NCBI RefSeq assembly: GCF_016918075.2
Contig: NZ_JAERPS020000002.1
Span: 612,925-676,924, forward strand
Direction of reading: 5' to 3'
Length of the DNA stretch: 64,000 bases
Origin: Rheinheimera maricola
Lineage (GTDB): Bacteria; Pseudomonadota; Gammaproteobacteria; Enterobacterales; Alteromonadaceae
Shown here: piece by piece, positions 36,407 to 46,176 of the stretch
How the letters are laid out: each line of letters opens with the position of its first letter
Numbering within the stretch: the stretch's first letter is position 1
The notes under the pieces: generated by a model
What the model was told of the DNA's origin: nothing
Seen by the model: the letters and a program-made list of their open reading frames with translations, nothing else
Databases searched by the model: none
Position numbers and translations under genes: made by a program

Positions 36407-39400
36407 TTATTCAACCGCTACGATAGCCTCAGACGTTGCTGAGTTATAAGGTGACACAGCGTTGTCAGTATCCAACGAGTCACCTTCGGCATAGGCTTCG
36501 AAGTCGTCAGAAAATACCACACTACTTCCCGCCGTATCGGCGTATATCACCAAGTCATCAACAGTAAATATACCTGTCTCTGCTCGTACACCACCATTGT
36601 CACCAAAGCGGAACGACACGTGAGTTACACCACCGGTAGCATTGTTATTTGGAGTAAAGCCTTCGGCGACAAAACTGACACCATCAACTTCAACCGTAAC
36701 CAATGGCGTGACCTCTAAGTTACCATTGGGATATTCCCAGGTGATGACAACATCCATAAAGGTATCTAACACTACGCTGGCTGCCGACGTATCGACACCA
36801 CTTGGGCTGCGCACCTCAAAGCTGTCATCTTTGATACGCAGATCTAAAATCGCACCATCGTTATTGGTTGCAGCATTGAATAGCGTGATAAAGGCATCAC
36901 CATCGCCTAATTCATCATCTAAACGCTTAACAGATACGGTAATACGACCTTGCGCTAGTGGGCCATTCTCACCAAGCGCATATCTTAACTCTCCGGTATC
37001 AGACGCATCGGTATCGCGTATTTCAGCAATCTTATTGCCCGGTGTACCAGGGCCACCAGCGTCGCCAATAGACTCAACCTTTGCTTCAGACGTTGCTGAG
37101 TTATAAGGTGATGCAGGGTTATCCGTGTCCAGAGAATCACCATCAAGATATGACTCAAAATCGTCAGCAAATACCACGCTGGTTCCCGCCGTGTCGGCGT
37201 ATATGACTAAGTCATCAATAGTAAATTTACCGGTCTCTGCCCGTACACCACTGTTGTCACCAAAGCGGAACGACACGTGAGTCACGCCACCTATAGCATT
37301 GTTATTTGGAGTAAAGCCTTCGGCGACAAAACTGACACCATCAACTTCAACCGTAACCAATGGCGTGACCTCTAAGTTACCATTGGGATATTCCCAGGTG
37401 ATGACAACATCCATGAAGGTATCTAACACTACGCTGGCCGCCGACGTATCGACACCACTTGGGCTGCGCACCTCAAAGCTGTCATCTTTGATACGCAGAT
37501 CTAAAATCGCACCATCGTTATTGGTTGCAGCATTGAATAGCGTGATAAAGGCATCACCATCGCCTAATTCATCATCTAAACGCTTAACAGATACGGTAAT
37601 ACGACCTTGCGCCAGTGGGCCATCACTGCCAAGTGCATAACGCAGCTCGCCGGTATCAGTTGGATCAGTATCGATAATGACGGCGACCTTATTGGCGCCA
37701 CCGGTATCTCCGCCAACACCGGTAATGGTAATCACCAGTTCAGCGGTCGTGCCGTCGACAGATTCAATCGTGATCGTATCCGTTTCGCGCTCACCGCTTA
37801 CCAGAGCCGCAATGATACTGTTGGTTGTATCCAGCAAGTAGGTCCAGGCGCCGTTGTCCATAATGGCGAACTCGCCAAATGTGCTGGAGAACGAGGCAGG
37901 AACAATAAAGGCTTCACCTTCATCCGGGTCAACAACAGTGACGGTTCCGGTCAATGCTTCAGTAGCATCACTTGAAAGGGCCGCGGTTAAGTCAAAGAAA
38001 GCTGCTGGTGTTGGCTCGTCAGTGCCATTGCCAACATCAAATACCACAACCTCAGAATAGATCGCTAAGTTATAACGACTGCCGACACTATCAAGGGTTT
38101 CGCCTTCTGCGTAGCTTTCGAAATCATCTTCGAATACGCTGGCGGTGCCCGCAACGTCGGAATAGACCGCAATGTCGTCGACATAAAAAGAACCAAAGGG
38201 TATCGTTCTGTCATTGTCACCCAATCTAAATTGAATGGCCTTAATGCCATCAGCGAACCACTGATTAAGATCAGTGAAGTCGGGATCAACCACCGCGGCA
38301 GTAGAGAACGACCCGCCACCAATCACTTCATCGTTTATCGTAAGGGTTAATTGCTCAGCGGCATCTAAATCCCAGGCAATTTCAACGGTATAGAATTGCG
38401 CCTCAACAAAGGGTGCGGTAACGATCACACCTGGATAAGCTGCACTTTCAGTGTTTCTAACCAGGAAACGAGGACCAATGGTAATACCATTAGCGTCCGT
38501 TTGCGTACCTTGAATACGCAAATCAATCAACGCCTCACTTGAACTACCGGAAGAGCCATACAGTGTAATGTAGGCATCTTTAATATTGCCATCACTGCCC
38601 AAGGTTACGCCTTTAGAAAACATAGCACTGAGTTTACCTTGACGTAAATTATCTACACTGAATCTCAGTTCACCTGTGTCATTACCGGTATCTGAAATCT
38701 TTACTAATTGTGTAAGCGCTGCAATGCGAATGACGATTTCAGCAGTGGTGCCGTCAATCGATGTGATGGTTACCGTATCACTAACAGAATTGCCAATTTC
38801 AAGGCTGGCGACCGTTTCGTTGTTCACATCTACCGTGTATGACCAATTGCCTTGAGCACTGATACTGAAGGTACCATAGTCGAGAAGCACGTCACTTTGT
38901 GCCAGAACTCCATCTTCGCCAAAGTTGGGATCAATCACTGTGACCGAACCCGTTAACGGTTCAGTGGCAGTATGTTGCACGGTTCCGCTTAACATCCCTT
39001 CGATGATTGCAGCGACAGGGGTGTTGTTGTATCCAATCGCGGATCCGATAATATCAAGCAAAGAGACATCAACATCATTGGCGATGACTGACACGGTTTG
39101 CAAATTCAACTGGGCCGTTTCAAAGCCATCTAATAGTTGCTGTGAAAACGCACCGTCAGCTAAATCAGCAGCGATTTCGGCGATCAACATCGCTATATTT
39201 TTGTCAGCGTTGTCAGCATCGAGTTGCGACAAAAGCGCTAATACAGAGCCATAGCGATCGGCATCTACTGCGCCTGCAGCACCCAGCGGCACAACGCCTA
39301 CCTCAGTCGGTAAAACGGTTGTAATGTCAAAACGTATACCAAAGCGCGCATTTATTACTTCAGCCTGCTCAGCAAAAGCGCCCAGATCGGATCCCGCTGC

Positions 39401-40057
39401 CTGTACTGCCATTTCAGTTAAAGGAGACACGACATAAGAGGGTGCTGGCGTTTCTGCGTTGCCTTCAACTACATTAACCACAGCCCTCAATACTGGCGCA
39501 TCAAGCATTACGCCCGTTGACTCATCTTTGTAGGTACCGCCTGAACACGAGATTAAGCCCGCACCTTCAAAATGAACGTCAGTAAAAGTGATACTGCCCG
39601 TACTACTGGAAATTGCCGAAGCCTGCGCCGGTGTTACCGCGGCACCCGCGCCAGTAACGGCAAATATTTCACAATTTGCTCCGCTCACCGGCCCTTTTAC
39701 CACATTTGCTGTCACATCCAGGGTTGGCAGTATTACTGACGTCGATGCGCCTACACCTTCTGTGATACCCGCTTCATCTGTATATCTGGCAGACACTGAG
39801 ATTACAGAACCTTCATCAGCTTCTGTAATTGTGTATGACGAACCAGTAACACCGGTTGACCAGGCGTAAACCAGGGTATCGTTTCGGATGCCGTCGGAAT
39901 CACTCACCGTTGCTGAGAGGGTGGTACCTGCGATTAATGCACCACCGGTGATGCTGATATTTCCTCTGCTATTACCATTCAGTTCATCGTTATCACCACC
40001 ACTACAACCGACCAAAACGGTTGCCAGGATGATGGGTATCAGAGACTGCTTAACCAT
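36407..40057 (-). CDS. Large repeat-containing surface lipoprotein, probable alginate-binding protein
   Basis: This 1216-residue lipoprotein (lipobox LVGC) starts with a short Ig-like region, then a domain with the SPLTEMAVQA segment common in exported polysaccharide-utilisation proteins. Next come a VCBS repeat (about 360-455), a beta-sandwich module, a second VCBS repeat (about 705-790) and two further, nearly identical sandwich modules (about 795-1010 and 1014-1216). The modules share the pattern DTGELR, LRI.D and DDFESY..G.SLD. No catalytic motif is visible. It lies 124 bp downstream of the receptor gene at 40182 and is probably co-transcribed. A role in catching alginate at the surface is an inference from context. 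Confidence 0.72.
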   Translation of the reverse strand: MVKQSLIPIILATVLVGCSGGDNDELNGNSRGNISITGGALIAGTTLSATVSDSDGIRNDTLVYAWSTGVTGSSYTITEADEGSVISVSARYTDEAGITEGVGASTSVILPTLDVTANVVKGPVSGANCEIFAVTGAGAAVTPAQASAISSSTGSITFTDVHFEGAGLISCSGGTYKDESTGVMLDAPVLRAVVNVVEGNAETPAPSYVVSPLTEMAVQAAGSDLGAFAEQAEVINARFGIRFDITTVLPTEVGVVPLGAAGAVDADRYGSVLALLSQLDADNADKNIAMLIAEIAADLADGAFSQQLLDGFETAQLNLQTVSVIANDVDVSLLDIIGSAIGYNNTPVAAIIEGMLSGTVQHTATEPLTGSVTVIDPNFGEDGVLAQSDVLLDYGTFSISAQGNWSYTVDVNNETVASLEIGNSVSDTVTITSIDGTTAEIVIRIAALTQLVKISDTGNDTGELRFSVDNLRQGKLSAMFSKGVTLGSDGNIKDAYITLYGSSGSSSEALIDLRIQGTQTDANGITIGPRFLVRNTESAAYPGVIVTAPFVEAQFYTVEIAWDLDAAEQLTLTINDEVIGGGSFSTAAVVDPDFTDLNQWFADGIKAIQFRLGDNDRTIPFGSFYVDDIAVYSDVAGTASVFEDDFESYAEGETLDSVGSRYNLAIYSEVVVFDVGNGTDEPTPAAFFDLTAALSSDATEALTGTVTVVDPDEGEAFIVPASFSSTFGEFAIMDNGAWTYLLDTTNSIIAALVSGERETDTITIESVDGTTAELVITITGVGGDTGGANKVAVIIDTDPTDTGELRYALGSDGPLAQGRITVSVKRLDDELGDGDAFITLFNAATNNDGAILDLRIKDDSFEVRSPSGVDTSAASVVLDTFMDVVITWEYPNGNLEVTPLVTVEVDGVSFVAEGFTPNNNAIGGVTHVSFRFGDNSGVRAETGKFTIDDLVIYADTAGTSVVFADDFESYLDGDSLDTDNPASPYNSATSEAKVESIGDAGGPGTPGNKIAEIRDTDASDTGELRYALGENGPLAQGRITVSVKRLDDELGDGDAFITLFNAATNNDGAILDLRIKDDSFEVRSPSGVDTSAASVVLDTFMDVVITWEYPNGNLEVTPLVTVEVDGVSFVAEGFTPNNNATGGVTHVSFRFGDNGGVRAETGIFTVDDLVIYADTAGSSVVFSDDFEAYAEGDSLDTDNAVSPYNSATSEAIVAVE
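36427..37697. repeat. Near-identical 657-bp tandem duplication inside the lipoprotein gene
   Basis: The segments near 36427-37040 and 37084-37697 are almost identical at the DNA level with a period of 657 bp (219 codons). Most differences are single bases near the ends. The period preserves the frame. An older, diverged copy of the same module is encoded at about 38060-38690. Confidence 0.88.
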
Positions 40058-40181
40058 GCTTTGTGCTCCTAATAAGTTCAGCTCTAAAACGTTGCTTCGT
40101 CACTGAACAAAAGTAATCTATGTAAATACTCGCGGGCCTGGACGTTCTCCCGCATCTTGATTCAGCTCTCACGTGAATCGA

Positions 40182-43100
40182 TTAGTACTTCAAGCTAATG
40201 CCGGCAAAAAATCGTGGACCATAGTCGTTAACCTCTCCCAGGTTACCCTGCACAAAGAAATCCTGTGACTTGGGTGCACTGAACAAGTTAATCGCTTCCA
40301 CTTTTACCCGGATATTTTTATTAATTTTGTAAGATGCGCGAGCTTCCCATACACCGACTTCATCGACATAACGCAGTCTGGTTGCATCGTTGGTATAGGG
40401 CTGAAAATATTCACTGCGATACTTGTAGATAAGTGCAGTATCAAAATCGCCGATCTGATAGTAAATCTGACCACTGAATACATGTTCAGAAAAGCCTGGA
40501 ACCGAGGCAGGTGGCACAATGCCGACAGTCAATTGACGAGTGCTGCCGTCTAAATCCGTGATATAGGTATCGCCATATAAACTGTCTTCATACTCGAAGT
40601 CAGTGTCGGCGTAGTTGTAACCCAGCTTAATGCCAATACCATTGTCCCATCGATAGGCGACAGAAGCCTCCAACCCGTACAGGTCACTTGAGTTTTCCGT
40701 GGTGACCGAATTGGTAATCGGCAACGTCACTGTCTGACCGTCAACAATAAAGTTTTCCAATACTGTGCGTTGTTGGAACCCACCCTGGAACTGTTTGTAG
40801 TAGAGGCTAAGGGCGAAGATTGAATCTTCGTTCGGATACCATTCCAATGCGACATCGTAATTCCAGGACATCAGTGGTTTGGTATTCGGATTGCCTGAGC
40901 CATTTACGCCGACAAATAAGTCAGCCAACGTGGTTGGCGTCACACTCTCATCAGTTTGAAATGTGCGGCTGTAACTCATGTCACTGGGGTTCGCACGGGA
41001 CATTCCCCGGTAAATGCCAGCCCGCAGCAGAATGTCCTCACTGTAATCCACTACCAGGTTAAAGCTGGGAAGTATTTCGGTATAACCGCCGCCGCCGGTA
41101 ATGGACTCCAAAGAATCCCCGGTTACCAGGCTCAGCACCCCTAATTCATTGGTGACAACATCAAAACTGTTTCTGAAACCAATTGACGTTACGTCGGTAT
41201 CAACCAGCCGCACGCCAAAATTACCGCGAACAAACTTACCTAGTACTTCCGTATCGTAGTTGGCCATAACATAAGCCGACAGGGTTTTTTCAGTGACATC
41301 CTGAGTTCCCGAATTTTCATACTCAACTTGCGGGTAGGCAAAATCTCCACCAACTGAAGCCACCAGCGCTTGTGAGAAACAGACATTATCGTAAGTCGCC
41401 CATGACGAGCCAGTACCACTGGCCACGACGTTACCGTTAGTGTCTACACGGGTAATAAGATCGCCATCAGACACTGAGGATAAAAAGTCGGTTTCAGGGA
41501 AATCTATCTGACATTGCGCCAATACGTCTAATGCTGATATTGCCCCTTCATTCAGCAATACTTCAGTTCGCGAACCATTGCCCTGGTTGCCACCAAACTG
41601 CACAAAGGTTAATTCAGAAGCTCTGACCCCAGCTTGCACACTGGTGAACACACCGCCGTCCAGCGCATATTTGAAGTCCAGGCGAGCAGAAACAATCTCG
41701 TTTTCACGCACATTTTCCCGGTCAAGCAGGGTTCGTAAGCTGTCTGTGAAGTTCGATATATCGGTCACGTCAAAATCAGTGACGGTAATATGCGGGATAT
41801 ACTTCCCCATATCCCATGTTAAGAATGGGCGGCCAGGCGTTCTGCCCCGGTTAGTAATTTGCAACTCTTCACGTTTTGTTTGCGAGTAACCAAAATCGGC
41901 AGTGATGGTTAAGCGATCGTTGAAAAAATGTTCAACATTGAGGCCGTAACCAACATAATTCTCTTCTCGAGAAAACTGCTCGCCGGCTGATTCAAAACGT
42001 TCTTCGCCTTCCCAGTGCAGAATCCCCCCTACGTCATTGGTAATAAGATTTTGACCGGTTACACCCGGCGTGACGCGCTTTTGTAAAAACAGTAAGTCAT
42101 GACGTGCTTCCGCCTGATTACGATCCGAGAGTTGAGCGTCGACGTTAATATCCCACGCTTCGGAAGGACGATATTGTAATGCAAGAAACACGGCATCACG
42201 CTCATCAGACGTTTCGTTTTGTCGGTAGCTACGGCTACTTCCCGCCCAGGCGTAAGGCGTGCCAGCACTTTGTGCTTTACCCGTCGCAGGATCAATAGCA
42301 GTCTGATAACCCTGGTTACTACTACCACTGACCTGATCTTCGCAATCGCCTGCACTGCTACGGAAAAAACCTTCATTGCTGTTGGTAGGATCGTTCAAAC
42401 ATGCCCACAAAGACGCGCCGGTAGGGCTTGAACTGCGGTATTCAGCTTCAGGTTGGCTGATATCCTGACGTTGCACACCGAAAGAAACGCCTAAGGACTG
42501 ACCACTGTCAAACTCAAATTGATCAACAAAGCTGAATGTAGCCCGACCGCCCACGTTTCCGTGTAATGAGTTGTCAATATTGGCTTCATCAGGGTTATAG
42601 TTCAGTTTTACTTCGCCCTGAATTTGCTGTTTACCGTAGTCCAGCGGCTTAAGCGTTTCTAAGGTTATGACGCCAGCAACACCACCTTCGATCAAGGATG
42701 CGTCCTGAGTTTTATAAATAGCGACCTTTTGCATTAACTCCGACGGAAATTGAGAGAAGTTAACCGAGCGGTCACCACTGCCATTAGTCGCTTCACGACC
42801 GTTAATGTGTGTGGCACTCAAAAACGGACCTAAGCCTCGGATAGTAATTTCGGTAGCACCACCATTCTCGCGGTGAGACGCTGCCCCCGTTATTGACTCT
42901 AAGGCTTCACCAATTGAAAGTGCGGGTAAATCACCGATGTCGGTAGCAGATAAGCCGTCAACGACCGACGTCGCCTCCCGTTTTATGGCAATTTGATCCT
43001 GGATTGTTTTCCGGGTACCAACAATCTCAATCACTTCAACGTCTATATTATCGGCTTCTTTTTTAGACTGATTGTTGGTCTCTTGCGCATTAACAGAAAA

Positions 43101-43220
43101 CGCAAGAGAACTGGTCAGAGAGACGACTACTGCCATTTTCACCAATCTTGCAACTGGCGACAGCCTGAATTGCCTCTCTTGTTTGCTTGAGTCTGCATCA
43201 TTATCAAATATCAGCGACAT
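40182..43220 (-). CDS. TonB-dependent outer-membrane receptor, alginate oligosaccharide uptake
   Basis: This receptor of about 1012 residues begins MSLIFDNDADSSKQERQF, then a signal region (AVVVSLTSSLAFSVNAQ), a TonB box (NIDVEVIEIVG), a plug (IGDLPALSIGEALESITG) and a long barrel ending in FFAGISLKY. It differs in sequence from the receptor at 31423, so the two may take different oligosaccharides. The start is the ATG at 43220 with GGGGAA 6 bases upstream; an ORF extension to 43322 crosses the control region. The lipoprotein gene follows, giving a receptor plus surface-protein pair. Operator-like sites lie just upstream. Confidence 0.9.
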   Translation of the reverse strand: MSLIFDNDADSSKQERQFRLSPVARLVKMAVVVSLTSSLAFSVNAQETNNQSKKEADNIDVEVIEIVGTRKTIQDQIAIKREATSVVDGLSATDIGDLPALSIGEALESITGAASHRENGGATEITIRGLGPFLSATHINGREATNGSGDRSVNFSQFPSELMQKVAIYKTQDASLIEGGVAGVITLETLKPLDYGKQQIQGEVKLNYNPDEANIDNSLHGNVGGRATFSFVDQFEFDSGQSLGVSFGVQRQDISQPEAEYRSSSPTGASLWACLNDPTNSNEGFFRSSAGDCEDQVSGSSNQGYQTAIDPATGKAQSAGTPYAWAGSSRSYRQNETSDERDAVFLALQYRPSEAWDINVDAQLSDRNQAEARHDLLFLQKRVTPGVTGQNLITNDVGGILHWEGEERFESAGEQFSREENYVGYGLNVEHFFNDRLTITADFGYSQTKREELQITNRGRTPGRPFLTWDMGKYIPHITVTDFDVTDISNFTDSLRTLLDRENVRENEIVSARLDFKYALDGGVFTSVQAGVRASELTFVQFGGNQGNGSRTEVLLNEGAISALDVLAQCQIDFPETDFLSSVSDGDLITRVDTNGNVVASGTGSSWATYDNVCFSQALVASVGGDFAYPQVEYENSGTQDVTEKTLSAYVMANYDTEVLGKFVRGNFGVRLVDTDVTSIGFRNSFDVVTNELGVLSLVTGDSLESITGGGGYTEILPSFNLVVDYSEDILLRAGIYRGMSRANPSDMSYSRTFQTDESVTPTTLADLFVGVNGSGNPNTKPLMSWNYDVALEWYPNEDSIFALSLYYKQFQGGFQQRTVLENFIVDGQTVTLPITNSVTTENSSDLYGLEASVAYRWDNGIGIKLGYNYADTDFEYEDSLYGDTYITDLDGSTRQLTVGIVPPASVPGFSEHVFSGQIYYQIGDFDTALIYKYRSEYFQPYTNDATRLRYVDEVGVWEARASYKINKNIRVKVEAINLFSAPKSQDFFVQGNLGEVNDYGPRFFAGISLKY

Positions 43221-43429
43221 ATCTATTTCCCCGTTGTCCTTATTCGCGATCTTGTTATTTGGATTACCTGTTATATCCAAGTAATACATTATCTGTTTGA
43301 AATATAACCAAACAGAATCCACATATCAACCAATTATTAAATTAAGATGTTACCAATATTAATTACCAATGAAAAATCACAAACTTACAAGGTAAAGCGC
43401 AAAGCTAAAAGCAGCACGAATGAACAGCC
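43221..43429. promoter_or_regulatory. Receptor control region with alginate-locus operator motifs
   Basis: TTACCAAT occurs at 43350-43357 and 43363-43370 (13 bp apart), and TATCAACCAATTA at 43324-43336. These match half-sites in front of the GntR gene, at the receptor/PL7 divergent region and before the dehydrogenase at 53347. Some overlap the expected promoter, which fits repression. Confidence 0.6.
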
Positions 43430-43466
43430 AAAAAAAACGCACAAATTGGTTTACCAATTTGTGCGT
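43430..43466 (-). terminator. Intrinsic terminator with operator-like palindrome
   Basis: Arms of 14 bp (43437-43450 and 43453-43466) pair perfectly around TT, and eight A residues at 43430-43437 give a T-run on the minus strand, ending the PL7 gene at 43507. The core AAATTGGTTTACCAATTT differs from the E. coli ExuR/UxuR consensus at a single base, so it may also bind the GntR regulator. Confidence 0.82.
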
Positions 43467-43506
43467 TGATTGCTAAGTATTAGGAGAGAGAATTCAACTA
43501 AAATTG

Positions 43507-44499
43507 CTAATTATTGTGCTGATTATCAAGATGATAGAAAGTCGCTTGCACATAATCCCTGGGATCACCGCTGTTGTTTTGGTTATACACGCCCGCTTTA
43601 AAGTACATGTATTGATTATTGCTGTGGTAGCCACTCTGGCTAAGATCCAGCGATTTAGTAATATTGGCTTTGTTGGGGCGAATAATAGTGACAAACAAAA
43701 CGCTGTTTTCCACTGTAATTTTATAACTGAATTTCTCGTTCAATCGAATACCGTCTTCGGGGTCTGAAAGTGTATGAGAACGTGAGCCGATAATATTGAC
43801 CCAGATATCATCGCCGCCATTTATCTCATGGGCAAAGTAAATGGAACCCTTTTCATTATTAGGGAGTTTACGGTAGTAAAGACGCAGGGGCTCATCGTCT
43901 GTTGCATGGATCTGACCAATAATCACCCTACCCACCTGTCTCTCGTCACCTGTTATCGACACCCTGTTAACGGCAAGTGTTGCTTCCAGGCTGCCTTCAA
44001 TCGCGCCAGCATTTCGTTTGACCGAACCGTGTACTTGGCTGAATACCCAGTTATTCTTGGTTACGCCTTGCGTCTTTATCTGCGTTTTGCCGCGCCTGAG
44101 CATTTCGCGCAATTCCGTTCGGGCATACTTGGTATTGCTCGAGGTTTTGGCGCCTTCATTGGGACAGGCGAACACCATGCCGCCATCCTCTGCGGTGTAA
44201 AAAAACGGTTTCAGCTCAAATCCATCGGCCAGTGCCCGCTCGTATACAATGTCTGCTTTTTTATCTTTGTTCAGATCCGTCGGCAGGGTAAGACTCCAAT
44301 CCAGCAAGTCAAAATTTTCACTGGGCTTTTTCGTGGGATCCAACTGGATAAAATTCCCCAGCAGCACCCCTTGCTCTAATTGTTGATGGGATAGTGGCAT
44401 CACAATGCTTGTTTCATTTCCATCGCTTTCACTGGCGTAACTGACGAATAATGGCAACAACATTAAGCACAGCGCCAGCATAACGTTTATTGTTTTCAT
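43507..44499 (-). CDS. Alginate lyase, PL7 family
   Basis: This 330-residue exported lyase has a signal peptide (LALCLMLLPLFVSYA) and a single PL7 domain. The signature motifs are R127-T-E-L-R-E-M, Q196-I-H198 and YFKAGVYNQN (about 303-312). The QIH variant is reported to favour guluronate-containing alginate, complementing the QVH lyase at 34861. It cuts by beta-elimination to unsaturated oligosaccharides. The ribosome-binding site AAAGGAG is strong. It follows eda by 68 bp and has its own terminator, so it is probably the last gene of the alginate operon. Confidence 0.92.
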   Translation of the reverse strand: MKTINVMLALCLMLLPLFVSYASESDGNETSIVMPLSHQQLEQGVLLGNFIQLDPTKKPSENFDLLDWSLTLPTDLNKDKKADIVYERALADGFELKPFFYTAEDGGMVFACPNEGAKTSSNTKYARTELREMLRRGKTQIKTQGVTKNNWVFSQVHGSVKRNAGAIEGSLEATLAVNRVSITGDERQVGRVIIGQIHATDDEPLRLYYRKLPNNEKGSIYFAHEINGGDDIWVNIIGSRSHTLSDPEDGIRLNEKFSYKITVENSVLFVTIIRPNKANITKSLDLSQSGYHSNNQYMYFKAGVYNQNNSGDPRDYVQATFYHLDNQHNN

Positions 44500-44567
44500 T
44501 GTTGCTCCTTTTGCTCTGCCAAGACCGCACCTGCTTTAATCTGAGTAACTGACTGGCTAATCTCTGA

Positions 44568-45191
44568 TTATGGTCTGGTCAGTGCTTGCTGGCAGGCTGC
44601 TGTGATGGCTTGCCAATTACCCTGTTCAACCCACTCAGCAGCTGCAACCCAGGTCCCACCTACCGCAAAGACATTACTCAATGACAAAAAGTCCTGCATA
44701 TTTTGCTGATTGACGCCACCCGTCGGACAAAAACGAATCGACTGGAAAACCGACGACATAGCCCGCAGGAAGGCCGCACCACCCGATAAAGAAGCCGGAA
44801 AAAGTTTCAATTCTGCGTAGCCATGCTCATACGCCAGCAAAATCTCACCGGTATTGGAAACCCCAGGTAGCACCGGTACTTTACAGCTGGCCAATTCAGC
44901 CAATAGCGCCGCCGAGACAGCCGGGGTCACAATGAAATCCGAACCTGCTTCAAGTGCCTGATTCAGGATGCGGGCATCGATCACTGTGCCTGCGCCGACT
45001 ATAAGTTGGGGTACTTCCTGCTTAATCGCGGTTAAAGCAGCAAGAGAGGCGCTGGTCCTCAATACCACTTCGACCAGCGTAATACCGGCATCGGCCATAG
45101 CCCGGGCGATTTGAACACCTTGTTTGGGCGATTGAGCTTGAATAATTGGTAACAATGTCTGTCCTGACATCAGTTCAGAAAAGCGGGTCAT
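44568..45191 (-). CDS. eda: KDPG aldolase (Eda), alginate operon copy
   Basis: This aldolase of about 207 residues splits 2-keto-3-deoxy-6-phosphogluconate into pyruvate and glyceraldehyde-3-phosphate. The TIM-barrel motifs are present: VEVVLRT (catalytic Glu region), VGAGTVID, DFIVTPAVS and ELKLFPASLSGG with the Schiff-base lysine. I chose the ATG at 45191 rather than the TTG at 45209, since AAGAGA precedes it. It follows kdgK by 48 bp. A second copy is encoded at 62627-63283 with similar length and motifs. Confidence 0.93.
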   Translation of the reverse strand: MTRFSELMSGQTLLPIIQAQSPKQGVQIARAMADAGITLVEVVLRTSASLAALTAIKQEVPQLIVGAGTVIDARILNQALEAGSDFIVTPAVSAALLAELASCKVPVLPGVSNTGEILLAYEHGYAELKLFPASLSGGAAFLRAMSSVFQSIRFCPTGGVNQQNMQDFLSLSNVFAVGGTWVAAAEWVEQGNWQAITAACQQALTRP

Positions 45192-45239
45192 GTCTGAATT
45201 TCTCTTCAATTAATAGTAAATGTTGTTTTGCAATAATAG

Positions 45240-46172
45240 CTATATGCCTGCTTCAGACATGGCTTGTTTAAATGCGACTAAAGGTGCTATCGCGCCCGGG
45301 TGTTGTATTACCGTGCCGGCAGCTTTGGCGCCTAGTTGTACCGCGTCAAAGACGTTTTTTCCTGACAACCGCGCCCCAAGATAAACGCCGTTGAATGCAT
45401 CACCAGCAGACGTGGTATCTACAACATTGGTGACAGGGGTGATCTGGTGGCTGTGCCGCTCAGTGCCGGTGAGTGTGATAACCGATTTCGGCCCGTCTTT
45501 TACCACGACTTCTTCCAGATTATATTGCTGGCAAAAGTCAATCGCTTCCTGCGCAGACTTAATGCCGTAAAGTACGCTCAAGTCTTCGACACCAGGTAAG
45601 GCGATATCACTTAAGTGAAAGGCTTTGTTAAACTGTGCAATTGCATCGTCTTTGCTAACCCAAAGCTGCGCCCGGTAATTGGGATCAAACACCAGCTTTA
45701 CACCGGCCAATTTCAAGCATTCCAGTTTTTGCCAAAACGCGTCCCGACTGTCTTCGTCAATAATCGCCAGTGGAATGCCTGAGAAAAAAAACATGTCCGC
45801 TGCGGTTAATTGTTCAACCACATCATCGTTAAGAAATTGGACGACTTTCTTGGCTGCAGAATCGTTACGCCAGTAGGTAAAGCGCCGCTCGCCGGCGCTA
45901 TCGGTTTCAATGAAATACATACCCGGTACTTTGCTTGGATGCTGAAACACAAACTGTGTATCTAATTCCTCACGCTTGAAGCGGGTAAGCATTTTCTCAC
46001 TAAGCCGGTCGCGACCAATAGCGGTGACCATTGCTACGGTTATGTTTGCAAAGCAGCGCTTCATATATACCGCTGAGTTGTATACATCACCGGCGAACGA
46101 CTGCCCCATCGTCGCGTCATCCAGTTCTCTGAGTTCAACCATGCACTCACCGAAAAAATATATCTTCGTCAT
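45240..46172 (-). CDS. kdgK: 2-keto-3-deoxygluconate kinase, alginate operon copy
   Basis: This 310-residue PfkB-family kinase phosphorylates KDG at O6 using ATP. The PfkB signatures are FAGDVYNSAVYMKR near the N-terminus and DTTSAGDAFNGVYLGARL near 255, where the aspartate before AFNG is the catalytic base. It lies 4 bp after the MFS transporter gene and before eda, so the three work in sequence on alginate-derived KDG. A paralogue is encoded at 61661. Confidence 0.93.
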   Translation of the reverse strand: MTKIYFFGECMVELRELDDATMGQSFAGDVYNSAVYMKRCFANITVAMVTAIGRDRLSEKMLTRFKREELDTQFVFQHPSKVPGMYFIETDSAGERRFTYWRNDSAAKKVVQFLNDDVVEQLTAADMFFFSGIPLAIIDEDSRDAFWQKLECLKLAGVKLVFDPNYRAQLWVSKDDAIAQFNKAFHLSDIALPGVEDLSVLYGIKSAQEAIDFCQQYNLEEVVVKDGPKSVITLTGTERHSHQITPVTNVVDTTSAGDAFNGVYLGARLSGKNVFDAVQLGAKAAGTVIQHPGAIAPLVAFKQAMSEAGI

Positions 46173-46176
46173 GTTT

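Noticed and set aside
36642..37640. Repeated plus-strand open frames inside the lipoprotein gene
   Set aside because: They are shadows of the tandem duplication in the minus-strand gene and show no protein-like signals of their own.
43221..43322. N-terminal extension of the receptor at 40182
   Set aside because: It has no ribosome-binding site and overlaps the operator region; the ATG at 43220 has GGGGAA.
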